Shown: positions 32,637 through 41,674 of the stretch, one piece after another | Numbering within the stretch: position 1 is the first letter of the stretch | How the letters are laid out: every line of letters begins with the position of its first letter | Assembly: GCA_002687515.1 (NCBI GenBank) | Contig: NZAK01000056.1 | Location: forward strand, 18,643 to 65,418 | Direction of reading: 5' to 3' | DNA from: Rhodospirillaceae bacterium | Lineage (GTDB): Bacteria; Pseudomonadota; Alphaproteobacteria; Rhodospirillales; UBA2165 | DNA length: 46,776 bases | Made by a program: the position numbers and the translations under genes | The notes under the pieces: model-generated | Database searches by the model: none | Told to the model about the DNA's origin: nothing | Seen by the model: only the letters and a program-made list of their open reading frames with translations

Positions 32637-35378
32637 TTGGATCAGACAACGAAAAAGACCGTTCCGACCTTTTGCTATCAGTGCGTGGCGGGGCCCGACT
32701 TGATGCGGGTCGAGGTGGAAAACGGCATCGCGACGCGCATCGAAAGCAACTATTCCATCGGCGACGAACATCCCGGCGGCGGCCGCGTCTGCGTCAAGGC
32801 CTATGGCCTGATCCAGAAGACCTATAATCCCGAGCGGGTGAAAACCCCGATGAAGCGCACCAATCCCAACAAGGGGCGCGGCGAAGACCCGGGCTTCGTA
32901 CCGATCAGTTGGGACGAAGCCCTGGATACGGTCGCCGGCAAGCTGCGCCAAGCCATCGATGCCGGGCTGACAGACCAGTCCGGCTATCCGCGCATCGCCG
33001 CCAGCTTCGGCGGCGGCGGCACGCCGACCCAGTATATGGGCACCTTCCCGGCGCTTCTGACGGCGCTCGGCAAAGTCGATCTCGGCTTCGGCGCCGGCCA
33101 GGGGGTCAAGTGCTACCATTCCGAACATCTTTACGGGGAGCTGTGGCACCGGGCCTTCATCGTCGCCCCGGATACGCCGCGGGTGAACTACATCCTGTCC
33201 TGCGGCCACAACGGCGATGCAGCCACCGGCGTCGCCGGCATCTGGCGGCATGCCGACGCCCGGGTGCGCGGCATGAAGCGGGTCCAGGTGGAACCGCACC
33301 AGTCGGTCACCGGCGCCGTCGCCGCCGAATGGATTCCGATCAGGCCGAAGACCGACGCCGCCTTCCTCTATGGCGTCATTCACCGCATCCTGCATGAACG
33401 CGACTGGCGCGCCGATTGCGACATTCCGTTCTTGAAACAGGACACCAACGCGCCCTATCTGGTCGGGCCCAACGGCTACTACCTGCGCGATCCCGCGACC
33501 CGCAAACCCCTGATCCACGATTTGGCCGACGGGACCAACAAGCCGTTCGATGCCGACATCGGCGATGCCGCCCTCGAAGGCAGCTTCACCTCGACCGGCA
33601 TCGAAGTCGGCGCCGATGCCGACGAATGGCGGCACCGGGATATCGAGGCCAAGACCGCGCACCAGATCCTCCTTGACCACTTGAAGCCCCACACCCCCGA
33701 ATGGGCGGCGGCCGAATGCGACGTGCCGGCCGACCGCATTCGCTCGGTTGCCGACGAATTCATCAATAATGCCTGCGTCGGCGAAAGCATCGAGATCGAG
33801 GGCGAGACCCTGCCCTTCCGCCCGGTCGCGGTGCTTTTGGGTAAGTCCGTCAACAATGGCTGGGGCGGCTACAATTGTTGCTGGGCGCGGACTTTGCTGC
33901 TTTGCCTGGTCGGCGCGCTGGAAGTACCCGGCGGCATGATCGGCACCAACGTCAAGCTGAACCGGCCCGCCAATAACCGCTTCATTTCGGCCGTCAAGGG
34001 GCCCGACGGGTTCATGGAGTTTCCGTTCAACGCCACCTCCAGGAATGAGTGGCAGAGCCAACCCCATATCCGTAACGCCTACAAGACGCTGGTGCCGCTG
34101 GTCGCCGATTCGGCCTGGTCGTCGGCGCTCGGCCCGGCCCACCTGCCCTGGCTGTTCCAGAAAACGCCGCCTAAGAATTGGCCCGAGCCGACCAAGCCCG
34201 ATATCTGGTTCTGCTACCGCACCAATCCGGCGATCTCTTCGTGGAATGCGCCCGAGGTGGCGGAGAGGGTCGCCGAATTCCCGTTCACCGTCGCCTTCGC
34301 CTACACCTACGACGAAACCAACCACATGGCGGATATCCTGTTGCCCGAGGCGACCGACCTGGAAAGCACCCAGTTGATCCAGATCGGCGGCACCAAGTTC
34401 GTCGAACAGCTCTGGACGCATCAGGGCTGGACCATCCGCCAGCCGGTTTGCGCCACCGATGCCGATTGCCACGATATGACCGACATCGCCACCGAGCTTG
34501 CATCGCGCGCCGGCGTCTTGGAAGCCTACAACGCCGCCATCAACCGCGGCGAACACGGGGTCCGGCTCACCGCCAAGGATTATGACTACAGCCTCGATGA
34601 AAATGTAGCGCACGGGTTGGAGGAAATCTGGGACGCCTCGGCGAAGGCCGCCAGCTTTGAGCTCTCCGACGGTGAGGAAGTCAACGACCTCGCATGGTTC
34701 AAGGAAAACGGCTATATGCTGCGCCCCTTCCCGCAGCTTAATTGGTACCTCTATCCGCACCTGAAACGCAACGGCATCCGCTTCGAGTTGCCCTATCAGG
34801 AACGCATCCTGCGCCACGGCACCCAGCTCGCCCGCCGCCTGCACGAGATCGGCGTCGAATGGTGGGACACCCAACTGGAAGAGTACGAGCCCCTGCCCGC
34901 CTACAAACCGTTTCCCGATATCTGGACCGACCATGTCAAGGAAGCAGGCGGGGACCCGGACGATTACCCCTTGTGGGCGCTGACTTCGCGCTCGATGCAG
35001 TATTCGTGGGGCCTCAATGTCGGTATTCCGATGATCAACGAGGTGGCGCAGAACATTGCCGGCCATAAGGGCGTGATCATCAACCGCGCCACGGCAGCCG
35101 AACTGGGGCTCGCCGAGGGCGATCCGGTGGTCATCGAATCGGTGGCCGGCGAAACCCGCGGCTACGCCGTCCTGCGCGAAGGCATCCGCCCCGACACGGT
35201 GCTGATGATCGGCCAGTTCGATCACTGGAAAACCCCCTTCGCCAAGGACCTGCATCTGCCGAGCCTCAATTCGGTCACCTCGATATCGCTGTCGCTGACC
35301 GATTCGACCGGCTCCGGATCGGACATCGCGCGGGTGCGGGTGCGGCGCGGCAACGGCCCGCCCAGGCCCACCGAATGA
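32637..35378 (+). CDS. molybdopterin oxidoreductase (DMSO reductase family) 2, catalytic subunit
   Basis: 913 residues from a TTG start preceded by AAGGAA; no in-frame ATG exists upstream. The N-terminal cluster motif reads CYQCVAGPDLMRV and later GRVCVKAYG: two Cys are spaced normally, the third is absent (an Asp lies close by) and the fourth is present. Further bis-MGD landmarks are WDEALDTVAGKLRQAI, GMKRVQVEPHQSVTGAVAAEWIPIRPKTDAAFLYG, ETNHMADILLPEATDLE and a C-terminal beta-barrel (GLAEGDPVVIESVAGETRGYA). The presumed Mo ligand is Cys in GVKCYHSEHLYGE. No Tat signal is visible. It overlaps the DmsBC-like gene by ATGA, forming one complex. It is a distant paralogue of the enzyme at 22490. 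Substrate unknown. Confidence 0.88.
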   Translation: MDQTTKKTVPTFCYQCVAGPDLMRVEVENGIATRIESNYSIGDEHPGGGRVCVKAYGLIQKTYNPERVKTPMKRTNPNKGRGEDPGFVPISWDEALDTVAGKLRQAIDAGLTDQSGYPRIAASFGGGGTPTQYMGTFPALLTALGKVDLGFGAGQGVKCYHSEHLYGELWHRAFIVAPDTPRVNYILSCGHNGDAATGVAGIWRHADARVRGMKRVQVEPHQSVTGAVAAEWIPIRPKTDAAFLYGVIHRILHERDWRADCDIPFLKQDTNAPYLVGPNGYYLRDPATRKPLIHDLADGTNKPFDADIGDAALEGSFTSTGIEVGADADEWRHRDIEAKTAHQILLDHLKPHTPEWAAAECDVPADRIRSVADEFINNACVGESIEIEGETLPFRPVAVLLGKSVNNGWGGYNCCWARTLLLCLVGALEVPGGMIGTNVKLNRPANNRFISAVKGPDGFMEFPFNATSRNEWQSQPHIRNAYKTLVPLVADSAWSSALGPAHLPWLFQKTPPKNWPEPTKPDIWFCYRTNPAISSWNAPEVAERVAEFPFTVAFAYTYDETNHMADILLPEATDLESTQLIQIGGTKFVEQLWTHQGWTIRQPVCATDADCHDMTDIATELASRAGVLEAYNAAINRGEHGVRLTAKDYDYSLDENVAHGLEEIWDASAKAASFELSDGEEVNDLAWFKENGYMLRPFPQLNWYLYPHLKRNGIRFELPYQERILRHGTQLARRLHEIGVEWWDTQLEEYEPLPAYKPFPDIWTDHVKEAGGDPDDYPLWALTSRSMQYSWGLNVGIPMINEVAQNIAGHKGVIINRATAAELGLAEGDPVVIESVAGETRGYAVLREGIRPDTVLMIGQFDHWKTPFAKDLHLPSLNSVTSISLSLTDSTGSGSDIARVRVRRGNGPPRPTE

Positions 35379-36976
35379 ACGAAGCTTCTCCACGCTGGGG
35401 CATGGCGGTGGATATCAACCGCTGCGTCGGTTGCCAGACCTGCACCATCGCCTGCAAGCACGCCAACGACACCACGCCCGGCGTGCAATGGCGAAGCGTC
35501 CTCGATGTCGAGACCGGCAGTTTCCCGGATGTCGAGCGCCTGTTCCTGGTGACCGGCTGCCAGCATTGCGCCGAGCCGTCCTGCGTGCCGGTCTGTCCCA
35601 CCGGCGCCACCAAGCAGCGCGCCGACGGCTTGGTCACCATGGATTACGAGCTTTGCATCGGCTGCGCGTCGTGCGCCGTCGCCTGCCCCTACCTGGCGCG
35701 CACCATCGTCCACCGCCCAAGCTCCTATTTCGAAGAGGAAACGGTGCAGGAGCGGTTCGTGGCCCATGACGAGCGCCGCGGCGTCGCGCAGAAATGCACG
35801 TTCTGCATCGACCGCGTCGACGACGGCCTGGCCGCCGGACTGACGCCGGGAATTGATCCCGAGGCGAGCCCCGCCTGCGCCGCCTCCTGTATCGCCAGCG
35901 CCATCACCTTCGGCGATTACAATGATCCTCAAAGCCCTGTCTCCAAGCTGACCAGCGAGCACGATTACTTTCAAATGCACGGCGATCTCGGCAACGATCC
36001 GCAGATCAAATATCTTTACCAGACGCCGCGCGTGCCGGGCCGCGACGCCGACGCAACCGATGCCGACGATGCCGCCCTGAGCGCGCCGGAAAATGCCCTG
36101 GCCGGCAAGCTCCAAACCTTCTGGGACATGCGCGCTGCGATGAATTTCATCTTGGGCGGCCTCGCTTCCGGCACCGCGGTGGTGGCTTACCTGATATCCC
36201 TGGCGGTCGATCTGCCGCTCGGCGGCATCCGCGATATCTTCACCGCCGCCGGCGCGGTGATGGCGGTCGGCCTGTTCTTCGTTTGGCTCAAGATCGGGCG
36301 CAAGCTGCGCGCCGCCTATGTCATCCTGCGCCCCAACACATCCTGGATGTCGCGCGAGGTTTACGCCGCCGGCGTCTTCTATCTCGGCCTGCTCGGAACC
36401 TGGCTGGTCCCGCATCCCGCCTGGCTGGCCGTCGCCGCCATCGGCGCGGCGGCGTTCCTCTATGCCCAGGCGCGCATCCTGCAGGCCGGCAAGGGCATCC
36501 CGGCCTGGCGCACGCGGCGCATGATCTGGATGCTGGTGTTTTCCGGCCTGGCCGAGGGCGCCGGGCTCAACGCCGTCATCGTCGGTTTCTTTCCCTGGAC
36601 CCTGCCCTCCGGTTTCGTGCTGCCGGTCGCCGCCATCGTGCTCGTTGTCATCAGCGGGTCCCTCTGGCGCGGCTATGTCGACAGCGCCAAGGCGGGCGGC
36701 ATCGGCCCCCTGGCGCGCGCAGTATTGCAATCCACGACCCCGCGCCTATATGTCTTCGGCCACCTATTGCCGATCGTCGGCTACATCGCCTTCATCGTCT
36801 GGACCGCGGCGCCGTTTTGGATCTTCGCGGTGCCCGGCGCCCTGGTGATCGCCGGCGGCGCCTATTGGAAAGCCATCGTCATCACCCGCGCCGCCCACCA
36901 ACAGGGCTTCGCCCTGGCCAAGTACCCGAAGCGCGGATCGGGCCGCTACGCCGCGCCCCTTTCAATGGAGGTTTAG
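35375..36976 (+). CDS. fused DmsB-like ferredoxin and DmsC-like membrane anchor
   Basis: 533 residues. Residues 1-190 form a four-cluster ferredoxin: CVGCQTCTIACKHA, CQHCAEPSCVPVCPTGA, CIGCASCAVACPYL, and KCTFCIDR followed by PACAASC. Residues about 245-520 contain eight predicted membrane helices in the DmsC pattern (MNFILGGLASGTAVVAYLIS; REVYAAGVFYLGLLGTWLV). DmsB and DmsC are usually separate chains; here they are one. It would carry electrons between the catalytic subunit at 32637 and the quinone pool. The ATG overlaps the catalytic-subunit stop, showing tight coupling. With no Tat signals on the partner, the active site may face the cytoplasm. Confidence 0.9.
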   Translation: MNEASPRWGMAVDINRCVGCQTCTIACKHANDTTPGVQWRSVLDVETGSFPDVERLFLVTGCQHCAEPSCVPVCPTGATKQRADGLVTMDYELCIGCASCAVACPYLARTIVHRPSSYFEEETVQERFVAHDERRGVAQKCTFCIDRVDDGLAAGLTPGIDPEASPACAASCIASAITFGDYNDPQSPVSKLTSEHDYFQMHGDLGNDPQIKYLYQTPRVPGRDADATDADDAALSAPENALAGKLQTFWDMRAAMNFILGGLASGTAVVAYLISLAVDLPLGGIRDIFTAAGAVMAVGLFFVWLKIGRKLRAAYVILRPNTSWMSREVYAAGVFYLGLLGTWLVPHPAWLAVAAIGAAAFLYAQARILQAGKGIPAWRTRRMIWMLVFSGLAEGAGLNAVIVGFFPWTLPSGFVLPVAAIVLVVISGSLWRGYVDSAKAGGIGPLARAVLQSTTPRLYVFGHLLPIVGYIAFIVWTAAPFWIFAVPGALVIAGGAYWKAIVITRAAHQQGFALAKYPKRGSGRYAAPLSMEV

Positions 36977-36978
36977 CT

Positions 36979-37545
36979 ATGACCCAAGTCCCGCAATTGC
37001 AGTTCGGCCACATCGCGATCGCCGTGGTCGATCTCGATCGGATGATCGATTTCTACACCGGCGTGCTCGGCTACTTCATCACCGACCGGGGCGTCACCAG
37101 GCCGGGCGGGCCGGAGCTGGTTTACATGAGCCGCGATCCCAAGGACCACCACCAGGTGGTGCTGGCCAGTGGCCGGCCCGATGGCCTGCCCTCGCAGATC
37201 GCGCAGTTGTCGTTCCGCGTCGGCTCGCTGGCCGAGCTGCGCTGCATGTACGAAATCGTCCGCCACGCCCAGGCCCCCGGCATCAGGACCCTCGCCCACG
37301 GCATCGCCTGGAGCCTTTATTTCCAGGACCCCGAGGAAAACACCCTGGAAACCTTCGTCGCCTCGCCCTGGTACCTGCCGGCACCGGTCGCCTTCCCCTT
37401 CGATTTCGACGAAATGAGCGACGGCGAAATCTTCGAGAGCACCCGGGCCGAGGTCCAGGCCCGCCCCGATTACAAAAGCTTCACCGACTGGCAGGCCGGT
37501 GTCTCGCAGGCAATGCTCGACGGCGGCCACTGGAACGGCGCCTGA
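36979..37545 (+). CDS. VOC-fold protein (glyoxalase / extradiol dioxygenase-like)
   Basis: 188 residues. The VOC pattern is clear: FGHIAIAVVDLDRMIDFYTGVLGY (first His), DHHQVVLASGRPDG (second His) and DPEENTLETFV (Glu). This 2-His-1-Glu set is the metal site of extradiol ring-cleavage dioxygenases and glyoxalase-like enzymes. It is a single-unit length with a C-terminal helical extension (ESTRAEVQARPDYKSFTDWQAGVSQAM). TGGAGG lies just before the ATG, which is 2 bp after the DmsBC-like stop, so it belongs to the molybdoenzyme operon. It may oxidise or isomerise the pathway intermediate. Convergent with selB. Confidence 0.85.
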   Translation: MTQVPQLQFGHIAIAVVDLDRMIDFYTGVLGYFITDRGVTRPGGPELVYMSRDPKDHHQVVLASGRPDGLPSQIAQLSFRVGSLAELRCMYEIVRHAQAPGIRTLAHGIAWSLYFQDPEENTLETFVASPWYLPAPVAFPFDFDEMSDGEIFESTRAEVQARPDYKSFTDWQAGVSQAMLDGGHWNGA

Positions 37546-37562
37546 ACCCATTCGGCCACCGT

Positions 37563-39491
37563 TCAGCCGATGCCGCCGAACACCTCGGCGACCGGTTTCC
37601 TGAGGGTGCGCGTATCGCCCGAGCGCCAGGTCAGGCCCTGGCGGTCGAAATATTCCAATATCTCGATGGCCAGGTTGCGGCCGATCTTGGCGCGGTCGCG
37701 AAAAGCGGCGGCGCCGAAGCCGGCCTCGCCGGCATCACCGGCCAGCGCCTCGGCGGCATCGGCCAGTTCGAGCAAGGCTTCGGGCACGATGAAACGGTTC
37801 TTGGCGACCTGGAAAACCAGGCCGAGGCGGGCGGCGCGCACCAAAAAGCGTTCTACATCGCGGCGCGGCGAGGCGAGGCGTTCGGAAAGCTCGGTGACCA
37901 CCGGCGGCTGCATGTGGCCGTCGATGAGCAGCGGCTCGACCCGGCGCCAGAGGGCCGCGTCCTTAGGGGCCAGCTTCGGCTCGAACCCGGGCAGGCAATA
38001 ACCGGAACCGAGATGCACAAGGCGCTTGGCCGAGACCAGTTGATCGAGGGCGCTTTCGAAGACCGGCACCGGCAGGCGCAACGGCATCAGGCGGCGCAAG
38101 GCGTCCTGCGATGGGCCCGACTTATCGGGGTTGGTTTCGTGCCAATGGCGGAGGCCGCTTTCGATGGCCTCCAACAGGCCGTCCCAATGCTCGGCGGAAA
38201 AGCCGGCGGGATCACCCGCCGGCCCGGCGCGCACCAGGCCGGCCAGCTCCCACAAGGCTTCGGCGTCGTCGGCTGTCAGGTTCCAGGCGATGGCGAAATT
38301 GTTCAACGATATGCCGGCCGGATGCTGCTCCAGAAGCTTGAGCAAGGCGTCCTCGGCCGCCGCTTCCTCCATGGCGCCGATAAACTCGATGCGCTCGGGG
38401 CGGGCGCGGCCGCGAACCGGGGGAAACGGATCGATCAAACTGCCGCCGGCGATGGTGCGCCGGGCCGATTGGTCGCGCAGAATAAAGCGGTCGCCTCTGA
38501 GGCCGCCGATGCGCCGATCGAGGACGATCTGGACAAGCCCGTCGCCGCCCGGCGGGATCGGCCCGCCCTCCAGGATGGCCACCCGGCCCGGCACCTCGGC
38601 GGCGCCGAGATGCACATGCACCGGCGTCCAATGGCGCAGCGGACGCGCTTCCTCGGCCAATACCCGGAGGCGCGCATCGAAACGGGCGACGGGGCTGTGA
38701 ATGCCGGCGGCCATCACCCAGCCGCCCCGGTGCACGTCTTCGCGCTTGAGATCGGGGCCGGTCAGGTTGAGGGCGCAGCGTTCGCCGACGGTGCCGCTAT
38801 CGGCCTGCCGGTTCTGGGCGTGGATGCCGCGCACCCGCACCTCGGTGCCTTGCGGCGACAGGACAAGATGATCGCCGACACTGACGGCGCCCGAAAAGAC
38901 CGCGCCGGTGACCACCAGGCCGGCGCCCTGCACGGTGAAGCTGCGGTCGATGGCGAGGCGGAAATTACCGCTGCTGTCACGCTCTTCGGCCAAGTCCATG
39001 ACCGCGCCCAAATGATCAGCCAGCGCCTCGACGCCATCACCGGTGATCGCCGAGACCGGCATGATATCGGCGCCTTCGAGGCAGGTGCCGGCGAGAAGTG
39101 CCGCGATCTCGGCGCGCACCGCGTCGATGCGCGCCGGTTCAACCCGGTCAATCTTGGTCAGCGCGACGACGCCATCGGGCACGCCCAACAGGTTGAGGAT
39201 CGCCAGGTGCTCGCGCGTCTGCGGCATCGGCCCGTCGTCGGCGGCGACGATCAGCATGGCGTAATCGATGCCGGTGACGCCGGCCAGCATGTTGCGGATG
39301 AAGCGTTCGTGGCCGGGCACATCGACGAAACCGCAGACCCGCCCGCCGTCCATCGCCTGGTAGGCGAAGCCGAGATCGATCGACATGCCGCGCGCCTTCT
39401 CTTCCGGCAAACGGTCGGTATCGACCCCGGTCAGCGCCTTCACCAGGGCCGACTTGCCGTGGTCGATATGGCCGGCGGTGGCGATGATCAT
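37563..39491 (-). CDS. selB: selenocysteine-specific elongation factor SelB
   Basis: 642 residues starting [42 protein letters not shown], which is diagnostic for SelB. GTPase motifs are GHIDHGKS (residues 7-14), [12 protein letters not shown] and TKID. Domains 2 and 3 follow, and the C-terminal half has winged-helix repeats that bind the SECIS hairpin of selenoprotein mRNA. It delivers Sec-tRNA-Sec to UGA codons. The ATG at 39491 overlaps the selA stop (ATGA), so the two are coupled. A longer frame to 39551 has no family support. It is convergent with the VOC gene. Confidence 0.95.
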   Translation of the reverse strand: MIIATAGHIDHGKSALVKALTGVDTDRLPEEKARGMSIDLGFAYQAMDGGRVCGFVDVPGHERFIRNMLAGVTGIDYAMLIVAADDGPMPQTREHLAILNLLGVPDGVVALTKIDRVEPARIDAVRAEIAALLAGTCLEGADIMPVSAITGDGVEALADHLGAVMDLAEERDSSGNFRLAIDRSFTVQGAGLVVTGAVFSGAVSVGDHLVLSPQGTEVRVRGIHAQNRQADSGTVGERCALNLTGPDLKREDVHRGGWVMAAGIHSPVARFDARLRVLAEEARPLRHWTPVHVHLGAAEVPGRVAILEGGPIPPGGDGLVQIVLDRRIGGLRGDRFILRDQSARRTIAGGSLIDPFPPVRGRARPERIEFIGAMEEAAAEDALLKLLEQHPAGISLNNFAIAWNLTADDAEALWELAGLVRAGPAGDPAGFSAEHWDGLLEAIESGLRHWHETNPDKSGPSQDALRRLMPLRLPVPVFESALDQLVSAKRLVHLGSGYCLPGFEPKLAPKDAALWRRVEPLLIDGHMQPPVVTELSERLASPRRDVERFLVRAARLGLVFQVAKNRFIVPEALLELADAAEALAGDAGEAGFGAAAFRDRAKIGRNLAIEILEYFDRQGLTWRSGDTRTLRKPVAEVFGGIG

Positions 39492-40939
39492 GGCTGCGAC
39501 AATCCGCCCAACTGCGCCACAAACCCGGCCTCGTCCTCGAGGCAGCGGCAATCGAGGATGAAGGCGTCGTCGTGGACGCGGCCGATGACCGGGACGGGTA
39601 AGGCGCGGAAGGCGGCGGCGATACGGTTGAGGGCGGCGCCCTTTTTCTTGGCCGCCGGCGTAATGGCAATGGCGGCGCTGGGCAACCGTTCGATGGGCTG
39701 CGAGCCGGAGCCGATCTGGCTCTGGCAGGCAATGACGCTAACCTCGGCGCCCCCACCCAAGGCCTCGGCCAGCGGCGACCGCAACCGTTCGGCGGCGGCG
39801 GCGATTTCGGCCTCGCCGCGCGCCAGCAGGCGCAGCGTCGGCACCCGCGCCGCCAAGCGGTCGGGATCGCGGTAGAGGCGGAGGACGGCGGCGAGCGCCG
39901 CGATGCTCACCTTACCCGGGCGCAGCGCCCGTTTCATCGGGTTCTTCTTGATGCGCCGGATCAGATCCCGGCGCCCGACGATCAGCCCGGCCTGCGGCCC
40001 GCCGAGCAGTTTATCGCCGGAAAAGGTAACCACATCGACGCCGGCGGCGACCGTTTCGCCCGCCGTCGGCTCGTGCGGCAGGCCGAACCGGGTCAGGTCG
40101 ACCAGGGTGCCGGAGCCCAGATCCTCGATCAGCGGCAGACCATGTTCGCGCGCCAGGGCCGAAAGCTCCTTGCCGCCGACCGATTTGGTGAAGCCTTGAA
40201 CCGCGTAGTTGCTGGTATGCACCTTCATCAGCGCCGCCGTCCTGGGGCCGATGGCCTCGGCGTAGTCCTTCAAATGCGTCCGGTTGGTGGTGCCGATCTC
40301 GACCAGCTTGGCGCCGGCCCGTTTCATGATATCGGGAATCCGGAAGGCGCCGCCGATCTCGATCAGCTCGCCCCTGGACACCGGCACTTCCTTGCGGTTT
40401 GCCAGGGTGTTGAGGGTCAAGAGCACGGCGGCGGCGTTGTTGTTGACGACGGTGGCGGCTTCGGCGCCGGTCAGTTCGGCGAGCAGGTCTTCGAGATGGC
40501 TGTCGCGGTCGCCGCGCCTGCCGCTCTTGAGGTCATATTCCAGGTTGACCGAAGCGGCGGCGGCGGTCATCGCGGCAATGGCCTCGGCTGGCAACGGGGC
40601 GCGGCCCAGATTGGTGTGCAGCACGGTACCGGTGAGGTTGAAAACGGGCTTGAGGCTGGGCGCCGCGGCGGCTTCAACGCGGGCGGCGATACGGGCGGTC
40701 AGCGCCGTTTCCTCGAGCCCGGCCAGGGCGGTGGCCAGTTCCTCAGCCATTTCCCCTCTGGCGGCATCGCCGATGCCGGCGGCGTCGATGGCGGCGCGGC
40801 TTTCGTCGATGGCGGCGCGCACCGCCGCCGTCACCGGCTGGCGGCCGTGGGATTCGGCCAAGGCGGCGACGCCGGCCATGTTGAGCACGCGGTCGACGGA
40901 GGGAACCGATTGATGCGGGGATGCTGGGGCCTGGCTCAT
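39488..40939 (-). CDS. selA: L-seryl-tRNA(Sec) selenium transferase SelA
   Basis: 483 residues. Typical SelA blocks are [22 protein letters not shown] at the N-terminus, [61 protein letters not shown], and the PLP-lysine segment [17 protein letters not shown] near residue 310. It converts seryl-tRNA-Sec to selenocysteyl-tRNA-Sec with selenophosphate as donor, as a homodecamer in bacteria. It is the first gene of the selA-selB operon. The Shine-Dalgarno sequence is weak (GAGATTC). SelD, which makes selenophosphate, is not in the window. Confidence 0.96.
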   Translation of the reverse strand: MSQAPASPHQSVPSVDRVLNMAGVAALAESHGRQPVTAAVRAAIDESRAAIDAAGIGDAARGEMAEELATALAGLEETALTARIAARVEAAAAPSLKPVFNLTGTVLHTNLGRAPLPAEAIAAMTAAAASVNLEYDLKSGRRGDRDSHLEDLLAELTGAEAATVVNNNAAAVLLTLNTLANRKEVPVSRGELIEIGGAFRIPDIMKRAGAKLVEIGTTNRTHLKDYAEAIGPRTAALMKVHTSNYAVQGFTKSVGGKELSALAREHGLPLIEDLGSGTLVDLTRFGLPHEPTAGETVAAGVDVVTFSGDKLLGGPQAGLIVGRRDLIRRIKKNPMKRALRPGKVSIAALAAVLRLYRDPDRLAARVPTLRLLARGEAEIAAAAERLRSPLAEALGGGAEVSVIACQSQIGSGSQPIERLPSAAIAITPAAKKKGAALNRIAAAFRALPVPVIGRVHDDAFILDCRCLEDEAGFVAQLGGLSQP

Positions 40940-41078
40940 GGTTGAATCTCACGGATCCGATCGCTTTTGTCGTATAGGGCCAAGGCTATGCCCCGCAGCC
41001 AATCGGGTCAAGGCGCGGGGTCGGCAACGGCTTCGCGGAATTTTTTCGAAAATGCGACATATTTCATCGCCAAAAGGC

Positions 41079-41128
41079 ATGGACATCCTGGTCATTTATG
41101 GACATTCATGGTCATCCAGGGACATTTT
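41079..41128. repeat. imperfect 19-20-bp tandem repeat
   Basis: Two and a half copies of a unit like ATGGACATCCTGGTCATTT occur in a row: copy 1 at 41079-41097, copy 2 (ATGGACATTCATGGTCATCC) at 41098-41117 and a partial copy (AGGGACATTTT) after it. It lies in the gap upstream of selA and runs into the 3' end of the terminase gene. Possible roles are iterated regulator sites for selA or a recombination scar. Confidence 0.5.
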
Positions 41129-41585
41129 CCGCGTCTTCCCCGCCCTCACCGCCATCCAAGAGGCCGAGGAATTCCATGTGGCCTTGGTTGTCCTCGGGCC
41201 GCGCCGGGAGGGGGCCGCGCTGGGCCCGGGGCCGGATGAAACCGGCGGCCAGCAGGCCGGCGATGCGCGCCTGCAACTCGACCACCTGCAAGACCGTGTC
41301 GGTGTCGCCGGCGTCGAGCCCGCTCCGGTAGACCGGCTCCAGCTTGTCGATCAATTTTTCCGCCGCCTCGGCGCGCGCCGCCGCCTGCTCGGCGTGGAAT
41401 TCGTCGATGCGTCCGGCGACCTCGGCATTCTGCAACAATCGCGACGCCTGCTTCGCCGCATGCGCCGCCTCGTAGCCCGCCTGGCGCGCCGCCCGCGCCC
41501 CGTTGACGCCGGCCGCACCGGTCGTACCGCCCGCACCGATCGCATAGGCCCGGCAAAAGGCTTCCTGCCTGGAATTGAGGGTCAT
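41112..41585 (-). CDS. orphan phage terminase small-subunit-like protein
   Basis: 157 residues. The N-terminal part reads LNSRQEAFCRAYA, then an inserted Gly/Ala stretch, RAARQAGYEAAHAAKQASRLLQNAEVAGRIDEF. This is the helix-turn-helix pattern of the Terminase_2 small subunit, which recognises phage DNA ends for packaging. A coiled-coil segment follows (QAAARAEAAEKLIDKLEPVY). The ribosome site AAGGAGAC precedes the ATG. No large terminase, portal or capsid gene is nearby, so it is a prophage relic or a domesticated DNA-binding protein. It lies 172 bp upstream of selA on the same strand. Confidence 0.75.
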   Translation of the reverse strand: MTLNSRQEAFCRAYAIGAGGTTGAAGVNGARAARQAGYEAAHAAKQASRLLQNAEVAGRIDEFHAEQAAARAEAAEKLIDKLEPVYRSGLDAGDTDTVLQVVELQARIAGLLAAGFIRPRAQRGPLPARPEDNQGHMEFLGLLDGGEGGEDAENVPG

Positions 41586-41674
41586 GTTGGTCTCCTTGAG
41601 TGTGATGGGATGATAAGAACATATATAGAATACACCGGTTAATTTGTCAATATATTACTGGTTAATTATAATTA

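Noticed and set aside
28392-35393. A 2333-codon open frame on the minus strand across carbamoyltransferase to molybdoenzyme 2.
   Set aside because: Its codons are exact reverse complements of the sense codons of four plus-strand genes that happen to share one frame. It stays open only because TTA, CTA and TCA codons are rare in this GC-rich coding DNA. The sense genes are all recognisable families.
37914-39875. A 653-codon plus-strand frame opposite selB and the end of selA.
   Set aside because: selB and selA are certain, and the frame has a shadow-like composition.
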